64,000 nt of DNA from Punica granatum (GCF_007655135.1 NC_045134.1:6034982-6098981); one strand, 5' to 3'. Counted from the first letter of the stretch, positions 23,192 to 33,721 are shown. The notes: generated from the sequence alone by a model not told the origin. Program-made: numbers and translations.

Positions 23192-24508
23192 TTATATAAC
23201 CCAATCTTCCCCAGAAGCGAATTCCCAGCTCCGATTGTCCAAGAATCCTTCAGGCAACCATTGGAACGATTGACCGAGGAAATCTTCACTGCATGCATTA
23301 CTTGCTGAACCGGTAAGACAGGCATCATAATCACGCAACCTTGAGAACTCATACTCCAAGTTAGTTATCGATCGGTCGACATCATCAACAAGGAAATCCA
23401 TTTTGAGCTGTCCCGAGACCTCCACCAGAGTCGTCGCTGCTGAGCAGCAATAGCCAGAATTATTGTGATCCAATAAGGACTCTCTACCTCCAGATCTGGC
23501 GGGGTCTAGGCAGATGTCGTCATTTAGGAATTGCAACTTCGCGATGTCGTGTTGAAGCAGTGCTGATGGTTTCTCCGTCTCAAACGTCTCGATTTTCGTC
23601 TTTGTTTGGTCATTCACTCTCCTGTTATTAGTGTGGCTTGCCTTCTCGAGCTTCTTGATTAGATTAGTATTCCAATAGTTCTTGATTTCATTGTCTGTTC
23701 GCCCTGGAAGCCTCCCGGCAATCAAAGACCACCTATCCATATATAAGAAAAGATTTCAACCTTAGAACCAGATATAATGTTTACGGAAAACGAGCTTGGC
23801 GAACACAATGGAGGGCCATGAATGACCTGCACATCAATTGGATATGATTTCTGTAAAATTCTCAGTTAGACCTACACGGACTTGAGCCCATCTACAACTC
23901 AAAAATTTAAGCTTATAGGTTACTGGACTCAAGTCTCATATAAGTTTGTGATTTTTTTCTCAAATTTTTTTTTTTGTGTAGGACAACATATCTCAATAAT
24001 TTCCAAAGTTAAATATCGTATAACCAAACAAGTACCTGTTGCCTAAGAGCTTGTGAAGCCTAATGATGAGGTCCTCTTCATCCTTTGTGATATTCCCTCT
24101 CTTGATGTCTGGCCTTAGGTAATTCAGCCATCGGAGCCGGCTACTCTTCGCACTTCTACTCAGACCTGCAGCTAGCACCGATCAATAATAATATAAAAAA
24201 GCTAGATCATCTCCCAATCAAAGAAGACATCTCTTGTAAACGACTATATATTTTCGTTCTTTCACTTGTTTCCCAATTACGCACATTGTTCAATCCGAGA
24301 GCTGTTCTCCGATTTACAAGATTCAACAGAAAAGAATAAATGCACATATGCTAAACCCGATAACATGCTTACCGGCTTCTCTGGCAACAATGTGCCACCT
24401 CCTATCACCATGGGCTGTGACATAATCTTTTAGTATCTTGTCTTCGAGAGCTGTCCATGCCCCTTTGTTCAACTTATCACCTCTCCCATTACTTGGTCCT
24501 CTTCCCAT
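23192..24508 (-). CDS. R2R3-MYB transcription factor, tandem copy 2 (MYB-2), with both R2 cysteines replaced
   Basis: Three exons: 24508-24373 (136 bp), 24165-24036 (130 bp) and 23732-23192 (541 bp with stop), all with GT-AG introns, coding for 268 aa. All DNA-contact tryptophans and the R3 bHLH-interaction motif are present, and R3 again reads TDNEIKNYW. The R2 segment reads [12 protein letters not shown] where the sister copies read [10 protein letters not shown], so Cys50 and Cys54 are both Ser. In plant R2R3-MYBs these cysteines are conserved and tied to redox-sensitive DNA binding. The C-terminal acidic block and WLPEGFL motif are kept and there is no frame damage, so the gene looks intact. 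A GTG-started extension of four codons upstream is ignored in favour of the ATG giving MGRGP. Confidence 0.92.
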
Positions 24509-24604
24509 TCTCACTCTCACTCTCTATCGGAGTTTGTGAAATGACCTTCTCATGTATTTTGAACGTTCAAAGTTGTCCACAAAAGGAAATGGGGAGGAGC
24601 CTTC

Positions 24605-24621
24605 GAATCTTATATAGGCAT

Positions 24622-24622
<1 letters not shown>
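24605..24622 (-). promoter_or_regulatory. TATA box of MYB-2
   Basis: The minus strand reads GCCTATATAAGATTCG, a strong TATA element about 100 bases before the ATG, in the same position and context as in the other two copies. A long homopolymer lies directly upstream of it. Confidence 0.65.

Positions 24623-24657
<35 letters not shown>
24623..24657. repeat. 35-bp C homopolymer beside the MYB-2 TATA box
   Basis: There are 35 consecutive C on the plus strand, hence 35 G on the MYB-2 sense strand, starting a few bases upstream of the TATA element. MYB-1 has only a short C-rich stretch at the equivalent place, and MYB-3 has none. Such a run is slippage-prone in cells and in sequencing, so its exact length is uncertain. 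Confidence 0.9.
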
Positions 24658-24658
<1 letters not shown>

Positions 24659-24805
24659 CTGTATATAATAAACAGGATAAATCACACATCATAAACTTAC
24701 AAAATTATTTCAGATATATCACGATTTCTTTTAAATGTAAAAGCGATATGGAGTTTCATATTAGTTTCGTTTCTATCATATTACTATGTTAATAGTAATA
24801 TGATA

Positions 24806-24985
24806 GAAATAGTTTCAACCCTGTAATGAGAAAACACAAGTTTGAGTAGTAAATAGTTTCGACCCTGTAATGAGAAAAACACAAGTTCAAGCGTATGAAA
24901 CGCACTTGTTGAGAGGAAAATAACTTTTAATGCATAATTTCTTGGAATTGCTAGAATAATGTCTTCTACAATTTTTATGATAAAA
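24806..24985 (+). repeat. SINE-like repeat, family B, with an internal duplication
   Basis: It contains TAGTTTCAACCCTGTAATGAGAAAA twice about 46 bases apart (near 24808 and 24855), then GCACTTGTTGAGAGG, AATAACTTTTAA and ATGTCTTCTACAATTTTTATGA, matching the copies at 2131 and 18461. It lies about 0.3 kb upstream of MYB-2. Confidence 0.45.
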
Positions 24986-25796
24986 AAAATCATGATGTAT
25001 ATCTAAGGCAATTTTAGAATTACATGATTTTATGTATAATTTATCTTTAATATATGATCACACTACATTTTTTCTTTACCAATTATGAGAGATACTCATG
25101 AGCTTAATGCAAAGAAATGTAAAACTATATAAAGGGCTACAGGTAACTTCACTTACGGAAACCGAACTTAGGCGAGCACGTGCATGGTCTGCCGCTACAA
25201 GTTTTATTATCGTTCTTTTCTTAGGAGGCAGCAGAAGGAATTAATTAAATATATAAGAACCATATCCCTTATTATTAAGTGTTTCTGATAAAGGTTTGGA
25301 TGGATTCAGTATAAATTTCAACATAAAACGGGCTTCAATAATTTCGGTTCATACTATTTCTGAGGTACTAGTGTCATGTTGGCCCTCTCGCCATTAGAAT
25401 AGAAAAATCTTCTGGTTGACTGCCTTCTAATATACAACTTTCATTTTTTTTTTCCTTTTCAATCGGCATTCCTGGCATCAAAAAACCCAATGCGTCCCGA
25501 TTATTCCAAGTTCAAGTTAGGTCCACTCACTATGAGGATAAGTTCTCTCGTTCATGGATTCTCTCCATTCACAAAATTCTAATCCGACATGTTACTTGAG
25601 GAAAGAGATACTGCACCACCTAAACTAGCCCACGTTAATGGCAATTTCCATATTTTAGTTAACAGTAAATTGCATGTAAAATTATACGGTGTACCCATCT
25701 TCTCCAAAAAAGAAAAAAAATCAAACAGTTTCCAATTTGAAAAATAAAATCATGTGATTTCATATTTTTCCCAGATCAAGCCAGCTTGTTATATTG
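24986..25796. other. Upstream flank of MYB-2, first part
   Basis: Noncoding. CCAAGTTCAAGTTAGGTC at about 25507 matches 15097 upstream of MYB-1. No other feature was recognised. Confidence 0.4.
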
Positions 25797-26141
25797 TGCA
25801 AATTTAAGTGTAATTTAGGGCTGGAATTAGAAAATTATATAATTGAGGCTAAGTCCTGGATTTCTTCATTTGAAATCTGGCTTCTCACTTAAGGCAAGAA
25901 TTGAAGAAGGAAATTCACAGCCAGTTCAGTTGATTGCTCACATGATTGATAGATCATTTTCCTTGGAGATCTTATTATTCAATTTGTCTTAATTTGTCTT
26001 AATTTCTTGCCACTCTTCTTCTTTTGCCTTGTATAATGTATATATACATCTGCTGTGGATCACAGCAGAGGGGAAGAATACGAGAATTGTCTGATCTGAA
26101 ATTAATCCCTTCTTTTCTTTCTCGTTTTCATGGTTGTAACA
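25797..26141 (+). mobile_element. Putative copia LTR remnant
   Basis: This 345-bp stretch starts TGTTATA and ends TTGTAACA, so the termini are inverted. It has a TATA-like GTATATATAC near 26040 and a pyrimidine-rich 3' part. The following bases TGGTATTCGGAA look like a mutated primer-binding site (TGGTATCAGAGC). No internal coding region or partner LTR follows, and no target duplication was found. It is either a decayed LTR of a deleted element or a chance resemblance. Confidence 0.45.
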
Positions 26142-26255
26142 TGGTATTCGGAAACTCTTCAGGTCCCGAGTAATCCATATTTAATTAATCTTTCGTACCA
26201 TCTAGTAACAATTCTAACTGAGCAAAGAAAGAGCATCTTTCACCGTGAAATGAGC

Positions 26256-26477
26256 TTATTTCTTAATTAAATCGTTAAAATTAATTCCAGAGTCACTAGA
26301 ATGACCTACACCGGGAAAAAAAATGAAGTCACTAGAATGAAGTTGGAAACACAAAATCGAGTAGACAAAGAGAAAACAGTGTACGTCTTTCTTTAAAACG
26401 CTTACCTTTTCTAGTTCAAGCCGGCTGGGTGAATGTTTGGAAAAACTAGCCGTCGATATGGTGCTGAGGGCCGCCAT
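26256..26477 (-). CDS. Possible first exon of a plastid-targeted protein (uncertain)
   Basis: A minus-strand ATG at 26477 opens MAALSTISTASFSKHSPSRL, rich in Ser/Thr/Ala and poor in acidic residues, like a chloroplast transit peptide. After codon 24 a good donor (AAAG then GTAAGC, near 26405) would end the exon, and the remaining frame to 26256 would be intron. No second exon was found between here and 25 kb on that strand, and the LTR-like block at 25.8-26.1 kb lies across the path. It may be a 5' fragment of a displaced gene, or chance. Confidence 0.25.
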   Translation of the reverse strand: MAALSTISTASFSKHSPSRLELEKVSVLKKDVHCFLFVYSILCFQLHSSDFIFFPGVGHSSDSGINFNDLIKK

Positions 26478-26479
26478 TG

Positions 26480-29400
26480 GCTAAGACTTACTGATATAAA
26501 CAAATGACACTTGACGAGAAGATCGCACAGGGGAAAAGCTCTTCCCCATAGATTAGTTAATGAGAGAAAAAAGAATAATCATTGGGGCCACCAAATGTAA
26601 ATTTCGAGTGTTTAACCTTAATTCTCTAACTTTTCAATTAATTGTGGTCCCATGTCTCACTTAAATTTGGGGGAAAGAAAAAAAGAAAAGGAGTTGGCTT
26701 GATTTGAGAAAACTATGAAACCACGTGATTTTATTTTTCAAAACTGAACTATTTTTGTTTTCTTTTGTGAAAATGAACAGACCACTTGATTTTATACATA
26801 AATTGACCCTTTAGTTAATATTATTCTTTATGTCTTTGACCCGAGCGTCCGTAATGAATGGTAGCTGTATCACTTTTGTAATATTTTTTATGATCGGCTT
26901 ATCGTGTATATCTATATATATATATATATATATAATATCTGTCTCTGTCTCTGTGTTTGTTCAGTGCATCATCACAGTTCCATATGAGGATGTATCTGTA
27001 AAGCTCTTTAAGCAAAAATTTATATATATAGATTCGTTTTGAGTAATCTGTCGGATACATTCCTAATTAGGGAAAAATTATTAGACCATCGTGGTCCGCC
27101 CCAGTTATTTCAAATTTCATTAAATCAGTCATGTGAAAATTAAGGCAGAAACGGACAGAAAGATAGAGGGACAAAGAAGGGTTTGTCGTTAAGTTATTCG
27201 ATCCAAGTTAAGAACACCGACCAGTCGAGGTCATTTTCGGAAATAAGGTGAAAATTAACAAGTTCCACGATTAATTCTTCCTATATATTAGATTCTTTTC
27301 GTGTATATACAGTACTAATTAAGGCGCATGTCAGCTTTCATAACTTGACTGTTCATTGCAATGGACCGATCACTTTTTTCGATTGTGAAAAAAATTACTC
27401 TTGCAAAATTTTTGAGTAATCTTACATTGTCACGTGATGTAAAGAAGTACCAATCAGATTGTATGAAATAAAGAAATTAGCGCTACTCACACAAATAATT
27501 GCCATAATTATTTATAAAAGAAATCTTATTGATTATTACTCATCACTTCAAAGAGAGGTAGGATCATGTAAAATTTCTTACAAAGGATAATATTGCCTAC
27601 CACTTAACACATAGCTTGTTAATCATTGATTTTTTTTTTCAGTGAACTATTGATTTGGTTAATGCACTGATATATATAATATATATCTATATGTTCAGAA
27701 AAGGAAATAAAAATGTAGATATATGTTTACTGGATCTAGCTATACGTCCAAACTGCTTGACATTGTCTTGGTATGATATGCCTAGATTTTCTCCTGGAAA
27801 TTTAAATATTAACACATATCAGGTGCGCACATATCTGCCCATCATTACATACAGATATATATGACATTACCTAATATCTTACAAAATACAAATAATTGTT
27901 TGAGTTTGCATCATATGTATATATAATGTATTTTTTTTACCATGATAGGTACTTGGTTGGAAAATGAACTGAGCATTATTTGTTTATATGTCATACATTT
28001 TTGTTATGGATGTGTCTCCAATAATCAAATGACTTGATTAAGCAGTCATACTAATAAACCACATTATTAGTTTCAATGTCCTCCTCGATAAATCAATTTG
28101 CAAACTATATGGTTTCATATTTCAGTCGTAAATCATCTAGCTACCAATTGCAGACTGCTCAAATGCATACATAGGTATACACAGACAGGCATATGTAGAC
28201 AAACACGTATGATATTCATTTTTATTGCTTTCCTATATTTAATGTCTTTCGAGGAACCTCAGCCGACTGTACATGTGTTTGCATAATTCTGTTGGAACTA
28301 CACAGAGTGAATCGAGCTTTCATTTATGTTACCTCGTTATTTTAATATATGTCATTCACACATGAAGTTTTTAAGATAATATATCATATATGATGGTGGT
28401 CAATAAATATATATTTTCTTATAGTACCCTTGATGAATATCATTTCTTCTGCAATATGCTCTTTTTAACGTTCTGTCCTCTGAAAATACGTAACAAAAGC
28501 CCATGTTACGAGAATTTACTTTCTTATTACAAAATTTCATGACCTTGTTCTAGATCTTTCCCTTTCACAAGCTCCAAAGGTCAACACTGTTGTCCTTTGA
28601 ACCTCAACGCTCTTCAGATACAGTCTCACATAGGTAATTAACGATGTAACTGAAGCTACTCGCAGGTACACGAAATCGACTGGAAGCTCGATAAGGTTTT
28701 GGTCTCGTTGAGTTCATGTCAAGCTTCTTAGTCGAGTGAGTCGAGCTCGAGCTCTCACTTGCTCTCAGAAAACGAGTAGTTTGCGAGCTCAATCGAGCGT
28801 CTATCTTTGTAGCCCGGTGTAAGTTCTACAAGCCCAGAACAACTCGAGCTTAATTTATTCAGAAGCCCATGTCCCGAGGTTTTCTTTGTTTTTACTTTCT
28901 CAGAATTTCATGCATGGCGATATTATTATATTATGGTCGGCATATATATTTGCATGAAAATTGAACAAGGAATTGCACCGATGGGGGGGAAAAAAACAAG
29001 TAATTGGACAGCTGATCAACTCTGCAGTCCGTCCTAAGAGTTTTTTCTTTTTCTTTTTTTTTAGTCGGGAAACTCCTTGTCCTTGGGACCCTCATTGACC
29101 AGGTTTTCTTATTCAAATGGTATTGGGCCATTTTTTAAATCTTTTCCAGACACAAAATTAAGTTAATAGTGCATCCTTAAATAAAAATGGGATCAGGCCC
29201 AGGCCCAGGCCCAGGCCCCAGCTTGATGCATGCTAAAAGCGTGGATTATTGTAATGGTGAGGATTACGGAAATGTCATCCACCTTATACTATGTCCATAT
29301 GCCTCTCCAGTAATCGGGGGGGAAAATAATATCATCCAAATCCTTGCCATCATATAGAATTTGCTTTCCATTCGTCCATAGGGTAGTAGAGAAACCATCC

Positions 29401-30046
29401 TAGTCGTGGTTAGGAATAATCCGCCATTAGTATACCCACATGGATTTAACGGGGGGGCACCGGGGGCTGTCCCCCCTGACTCGAAAAAGTTACAAATTTT
29501 TTATTTAATTTTATCGAATTTATAACTTTTCGGTGGAATTATCATATTTTGCCCCTCTTAATTTTACAATACAAAACTCCTTTGCACTTCGTCGCCTTGG
29601 ACAAAATTTCTAGATCCGTCAATTACTCAATTCTTGAATTACTATTTAGTGACTTTAATTTAGTGATTAAGGGAACCTTGCAACTCACGACTTGCTATTT
29701 TGAGTTGGACGCGTTAGTATACCATTTTGAGTGGACTATAATGCAGCAGTTCTCATAGATATCTCGAATAAAAAGATATAACATTCAATCAATAAAGTTC
29801 ATTTTCTATTTCTTTCTCTCATTTTTTCATAAACAAATTGGTTATTCGAGTGCCATACTGTTTTGTTTAATACATAAGGAAGTGATCAAAATAATGGACC
29901 AATACTCACTTTCTTATTGTGAAAGTTGTGATGAGGTTACAACTGTCTATTCTAAAAAATGAATTTTATCGGATGAGTAAGAGTTAATTATCTAAAACCT
30001 AATATTTGGTTACTTTTCTTATGTGCTTATACTACTAAGGTACATG
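26480..30046. other. Upstream flank of MYB-2, second part, and noncoding DNA
   Basis: Blocks shared with other copies: 26825-26880 (with MYB-1 and MYB-3 upstream), 27725-27900 (with 17.4-17.5 kb) and 28238-28400 (with 52495-52650). (AT)n runs lie at about 26912-26934 and 27670. A hexamer repeat AGGCCC occurs about four times at 29196-29220. At 29449-29480, GGGGGGGC and CCCCCC blocks form a short palindrome like a decayed DNA-transposon end. No credible gene was seen. Confidence 0.45.
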
Positions 30047-30050
30047 CTAG

Positions 30051-30299
30051 TGTCACGGGCCAGCTTCCTAGTCCCTCCCCAAGTGCGATAATGGAGTTCC
30101 TATGACTGTATACTGATTGCCTTCATTGTACGTGGGCTAATATGAGCTCCTCTATCACAGGTACGTACTTTGGGTGTTCTACTTCATATCGGTCGGTTAT
30201 CGGTGTTAGCCAGTTAATCCTGGGGAGGGCTGGTCCGGGGAGCCTCGGTGCTCCTATATTTGGATGCCCGCTCGGGCATCGATCAGTGAGCCCGTGACA
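30051..30299 (+). repeat. TRIM 5' LTR
   Basis: 249 bp, TG...CA termini, followed two bases later by the primer-binding site. Confidence 0.9.
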
Positions 30300-30631
30300 A
30301 GTGGTATCAAAGCTAGTCTTGGTGGGAGTAAGCCATGATGACTAAGGTCGACAAGGATCAAGCGACAAGCGTCGTGACGCTTTGGCTCAAGCAGGGGAGT
30401 GCTTTCCTACGAGAGGAAAGTGTGGAGACTCCAAGCTTGGGTGTCGAGAGTCACCAATCCTCGTTCAGCAGGTAAGCTGGTCATAATGTCTCACTGGGAC
30501 GATCCAATGGTTACCTAGCTAGGGAAGACACATAATACAACAACCAGAGAAGGCGTAAACAGTCATGGAGCCTGATGTATCCTTATGTCTTTGTTCGTGG
30601 GGGAGCTTGTGAAGTGGGAGCCGAACTGCTC

Positions 30632-30735
30632 AGGAACTGACACCACTATGACGTGGTGTGGGGTGAAGGCAGTGTTGTTACTGAGGTACTGACACCACCA
30701 GGGTTGTGGTGTGGGGTGAAGGCGACGTAAGGCGT
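30632..30735 (+). repeat. 52-bp tandem duplication inside the TRIM
   Basis: Two units start AGGAACTGACACCAC (30632) and AGGTACTGACACCAC (30684) and both contain GTGGTGTGGGGTGAAGGC. Each unit has a GACACCAC / GTGGTGTG dyad that could fold as a hairpin in the RNA, possibly a packaging or priming structure (inference). Confidence 0.75.
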
Positions 30736-30794
30736 TGGGACTGCTACACGGACAAGCCCGCAACGAGGACGTTTGCAGATTGGGTAGGGGAAAA

Positions 30795-31043
30795 TGTCAC
30801 GGGCCAGCTTCCTAGTCCCTCCCCAAGTGCGATAATGGAGTTCCTATGACTGTATACTGATTGCCTTCATTGTACGTGGGCTAATATGAGCTCCTCTATC
30901 ACAGGTGCGTATTTTGGGTGTTGTACTTCATATCGGTCGGTTATTGGTGTTAGCCAGTTAATCCTGGGGAGGGCTGGTCCGGGGAGCCTCGGTGCTCCTA
31001 TACTTGGACGCCCGCTCGGGCATCGATCAGTGCGCCCGTGACA
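30795..31043 (+). repeat. TRIM 3' LTR
   Basis: 249 bp, same termini as the 5' LTR, preceded by the purine tract ending at 30794. Confidence 0.9.
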
Positions 31044-31394
31044 CTAGGAAGTAGCATTAACTGAAGAGACAATAGAATTCTACATATTATTTTTTCAATA
31101 TTATAATAATGTTCGGGAACTCTAGAATGTGGTTTTTTTTTTGGATAGGTCTCTAGAATGTGGATATATTGAGCTATAAATAGCCGTTAATAATATATAT
31201 TTCATGAGAAATCATTTTCTTAATCAGTAATTTCCTGTTGGCCATAAAGAATCAGTAATCATTTCGATATGGAATTCCGGAATCCTAACTTATTCCTAGA
31301 GCAACGATAAGCAGCAAAAGGGTGACACAAACTTGTTTTTTCCCGGTATACACCACTTAATATTCTGAAGTCGTATAAACTCCAACAAATGGAT

Positions 31395-31530
31395 CGAGCC
31401 CAATTGATCCACTAAAAAGGTAAAGATTTTTCGATTTGAATTTTCTCCATTTACAAGACTTAAATTCAAAATTTTATTAAAGGAAAGAATAAATTAAATA
31501 CTGAATCACTTAAATCAACTCGCTCTATTA
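31395..31530 (-). repeat. SINE family A (minus strand, diverged)
   Basis: Read on the minus strand, TTTAAGTGATTCAGTATTTAA and AAGTCTTGTAAATGGAGAAAA match the 5' half of family A (compare 34795-34945). It lies head to head with the next copy. Confidence 0.45.
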
Positions 31531-31584
31531 CAAAAAATTTATTATGGAAATATTTCATCAAATTTATGATTACATACATTACCA

Positions 31585-31760
31585 ACCCTTTCAAACGATT
31601 CGGTATTTGTTCCCCTTAAATAAGGTCTTGGATTCAAGTTTTGTGAATAGAAAAAAAATCCTTGATCGAAAGAGTTTTACCCGTTAGTAGACCGATCCGA
31701 CTCGAACTGGATTAGTCAGGGCCGTTGGATGTCTAGACACCTTGGTATGCGAAATGATTA
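31585..31760 (+). repeat. SINE family A
   Basis: GATTCGGTATTTGTTCCCCTTAAATAAGG, then GGATTCAAGTTTTG in the box B position, then CCGTTAGTAGACCGATCCGAC and TGGATTAGTCAGGGCCG. This is the same order as the copy at 7080-7272. It lies about 0.2 kb beyond the 3' end of MYB-3. Confidence 0.55.
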
Positions 31761-31963
31761 CACACATTGAGATCTTGAAAAGACACGAGCAAATATTGTG
31801 AATAAGTAACATAATCAGAATGCTTGTAAGTAGAAACTTAGCCTCATAGTGGTCCCCATGAATTCCCCACTTACAAAAATTTTGATTGATTTTTATTCAT
31901 CTATAGTGTGAATGGATAACATTAACTGAAAATGTAGTCCGAAAAGCACAAATTACTGGTTTT

Positions 31964-33059
31964 TTAAATAATCCAATCTTCCCCATAAGCAAGTTCGGAG
32001 CTCCAATTCTCCAAAAATCCCGCAGGCAACCATCGCGATGATTCGCCAATTAAATCTTCACCAGCCTCATTTTTGCACCAATTCCTTACTGGATTAAGAA
32101 AATCAGAAGCTTCAACACCGGACAGCCCCGAGAAATCCAAGTCGAACTCGATCCCCGAGAGGTCGACATCTTCAAGAATGAAACCCGCCTTGAACTCCCC
32201 TGGACCCTCCTCCGGAGACATTGTCGGTGAAAGGTCATTGCCGAGTTTACTGTCTTTGAGCTCGGAGCCTTGGTCTTCCGATCTGTTAATGTCGCATGAC
32301 CGATATGACTTTGTTATGTCTGGTTGGAGCAGTCCAAGCGGCTGTTCTCTCTCGGCTCTTTTGGTTACCTTCAAATTTCGGTCGTCAACTGTTGCATTAC
32401 CCGACCGTCTAGCCTTCTCCTTCTTGGCCAGATTCGTGTGCCAGTAGTTCTTGATTTCATTGTCTGTTCGCCCAGGAAGTCTCCCGGCAATCAAAGACCA
32501 CCTACATAAAGATGATCCATCTTAGAACCATATTATGTACTCTTACTGCGTAAGACTTCGGAAATTGAAGAAAGGAATGAAGGACCGTGAATGACTAACG
32601 AATAAGTCGGAGGTTTCACGTTTTAAAGTTCCGATGCAATAGAAGCAAAAAACGATTACAAGGTATTATAAACTTACCTATTGCCTAAGAGTTTGTGAAG
32701 CCTAATAATGAGGTCCTCTTCATCTTCTGTGATGTTTCCTCTCTTGATGTCTGGTCTTAGGTAATTCAGCCATCGAAGCCGGCAACTCTTCGCACATCTA
32801 CTCAGACCTGCACGTCCCATCAACAAACAAAAGCCAAAAACGATTCAGCCATCGAAGCCAGCAACTCTCTCCAAAACGGATAGGATTTTTTTATCGAAGG
32901 CTTAATATCGTAGTCGCACTTACCAGCATCTTTGGCAACGATATTCCACCTTCGGTCCCCATGGGCTGTGACATAGTCTCTTAGTATCTTGTCTTCGAGG
33001 GCTGTCCATGCCCCTTTGTTCAACTTACCACCTTTCCAACTGTTTGGTCCTCTTCCCAT
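31964..33059 (-). CDS. R2R3-MYB transcription factor, tandem copy 3 (MYB-3)
   Basis: Three exons: 33059-32924 (136 bp), 32807-32678 (130 bp) and 32501-31964 (538 bp with stop), GT-AG introns of 116 and 176 bp, coding for 267 aa. R2 and R3 are complete, with the Trp pattern, both R2 cysteines (RCAKSC) and an exact [DE]Lx2[RK]x3Lx6Lx3R motif for bHLH binding. The N terminus is [12 protein letters not shown]. The C-terminal half is acidic ([14 protein letters not shown]) and ends with [15 protein letters not shown], the variant of the family motif. An upstream in-frame ATG would add 16 residues, but the MGRGPN start is shared by all copies and is preferred. Intron 1 contains a stray near-copy of part of exon 2 (32842-32868). 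Codons look intact and functional. Confidence 0.93.
32842..32868 (-). repeat. Duplicate of a piece of exon 2 inside MYB-3 intron 1
   Basis: ATTCAGCCATCGAAGCC plus GCAACTCT matches 32764-32790 in exon 2 with only one or two differences over 27 bases, in the same orientation, 78 bases away. The other two MYB introns lack it. The copied codons encode the R2 recognition-helix end around the second conserved Cys and the third Trp. Confidence 0.8.
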
Positions 33060-33138
33060 GATCTCTCTCTCTCTATTGCTCAGAAGAACAAATGGTTTCC
33101 GCCTCAATAATTACTGTGGACTTCTGGTTGGAGCCATG

Positions 33139-33157
33139 GAATCTTATATATAGGCCT
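33139..33157 (-). promoter_or_regulatory. TATA box of MYB-3
   Basis: The minus strand reads GGCCTATATATAAGATTCC about 85-95 bases before the ATG, in the same context as in copies 1 and 2. Confidence 0.6.
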
Positions 33158-33289
33158 TTTCCACCGGTCTCATTTAATAATTAATACAGCTTTTTATTTG
33201 ATAACATTTTTATATATCTTATGTTTTCCTAGGTTGGAGCCAAAGCCTTTCTTAAATATTCAATGTTAATTTAAATAAGCACAACAGCT

Positions 33290-33465
33290 TTTACCACCAG
33301 CGTTGGATACATCATATAATTCAACGCCTATTTCCCTTAAATAAAATCTTCTGAACGAAGAAAATTTACAATTAAGAGACTTGTGGACTAGCTTAGTTCA
33401 AATCTGGATTAATTGGAATCAATTGGGTTTTTCAAATATCAAAAAGGTGTACACATGAAAAAAAA
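33290..33465 (+). repeat. SINE family A (diverged)
   Basis: TTCCCTTAAATAAAATCTTCTG, ATCTGGATTAATTGG and a 3' part ending GTACACATGAAAAAAAAAA follow family A order. It lies within 0.4 kb upstream of MYB-3. Confidence 0.45.
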
Positions 33466-33721
33466 AATCAATATTTATTATGGTCACTTGTATGTATGCA
33501 TTCAGGATGTATAAAAATACCATTATAATGCAGTAGAAAACGTGCTTGAGTAATTTCCGTCCTCATATATGTGTCCTGTAGTTCTCAATCTTGTCGGCCC
33601 TCTCGAAAATTGTCTTCCACATACATAGTATCAAATTGCATGTATATTTCTTTTTCTTTCCTTCTGATTTTTTGGTAGAATTCCATCTATATTTCTTTTT
33701 TTTTTTCCGGTTGCACGATAA

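Larger units (their letters stand above)
30051..31043 (+). mobile_element. TRIM: miniature LTR retrotransposon without coding capacity
   Basis: Two 249-bp direct repeats (30051-30299 and 30795-31043) begin TGTCACGGGC and end GCCCGTGACA, perfect 10-bp inverted termini. A primer site TGGTATCAAAGC (30302-30313) follows the left LTR, and a purine tract AGGGGAAAA precedes the right one. The LTRs differ at about 7 positions by eye (about 97 % identity). A 4-bp flanking duplication ctag (30047-30050 and 31044-31047) is visible. The 495-bp interior has no gag or pol, so the element depended on enzymes from others. Confidence 0.9.

Noticed and set aside
22980..23273. A 97-codon plus frame with a hydrophobic stretch.
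   Set aside because: It is antisense to the end of MYB-2 exon 3 and its 3' UTR; the hydrophobic part comes from AT-rich DNA.
30051..31043. A Cassandra-type TRIM carrying 5S rRNA sequence in its LTRs.
   Set aside because: No 5S-like promoter boxes were recognised in the 249-bp LTRs; only the general TRIM layout fits.
32073..32447. A 124-codon plus frame across MYB-3.
   Set aside because: It is the antisense shadow of MYB-3 exon 3, which has conserved domains and correct splice sites.
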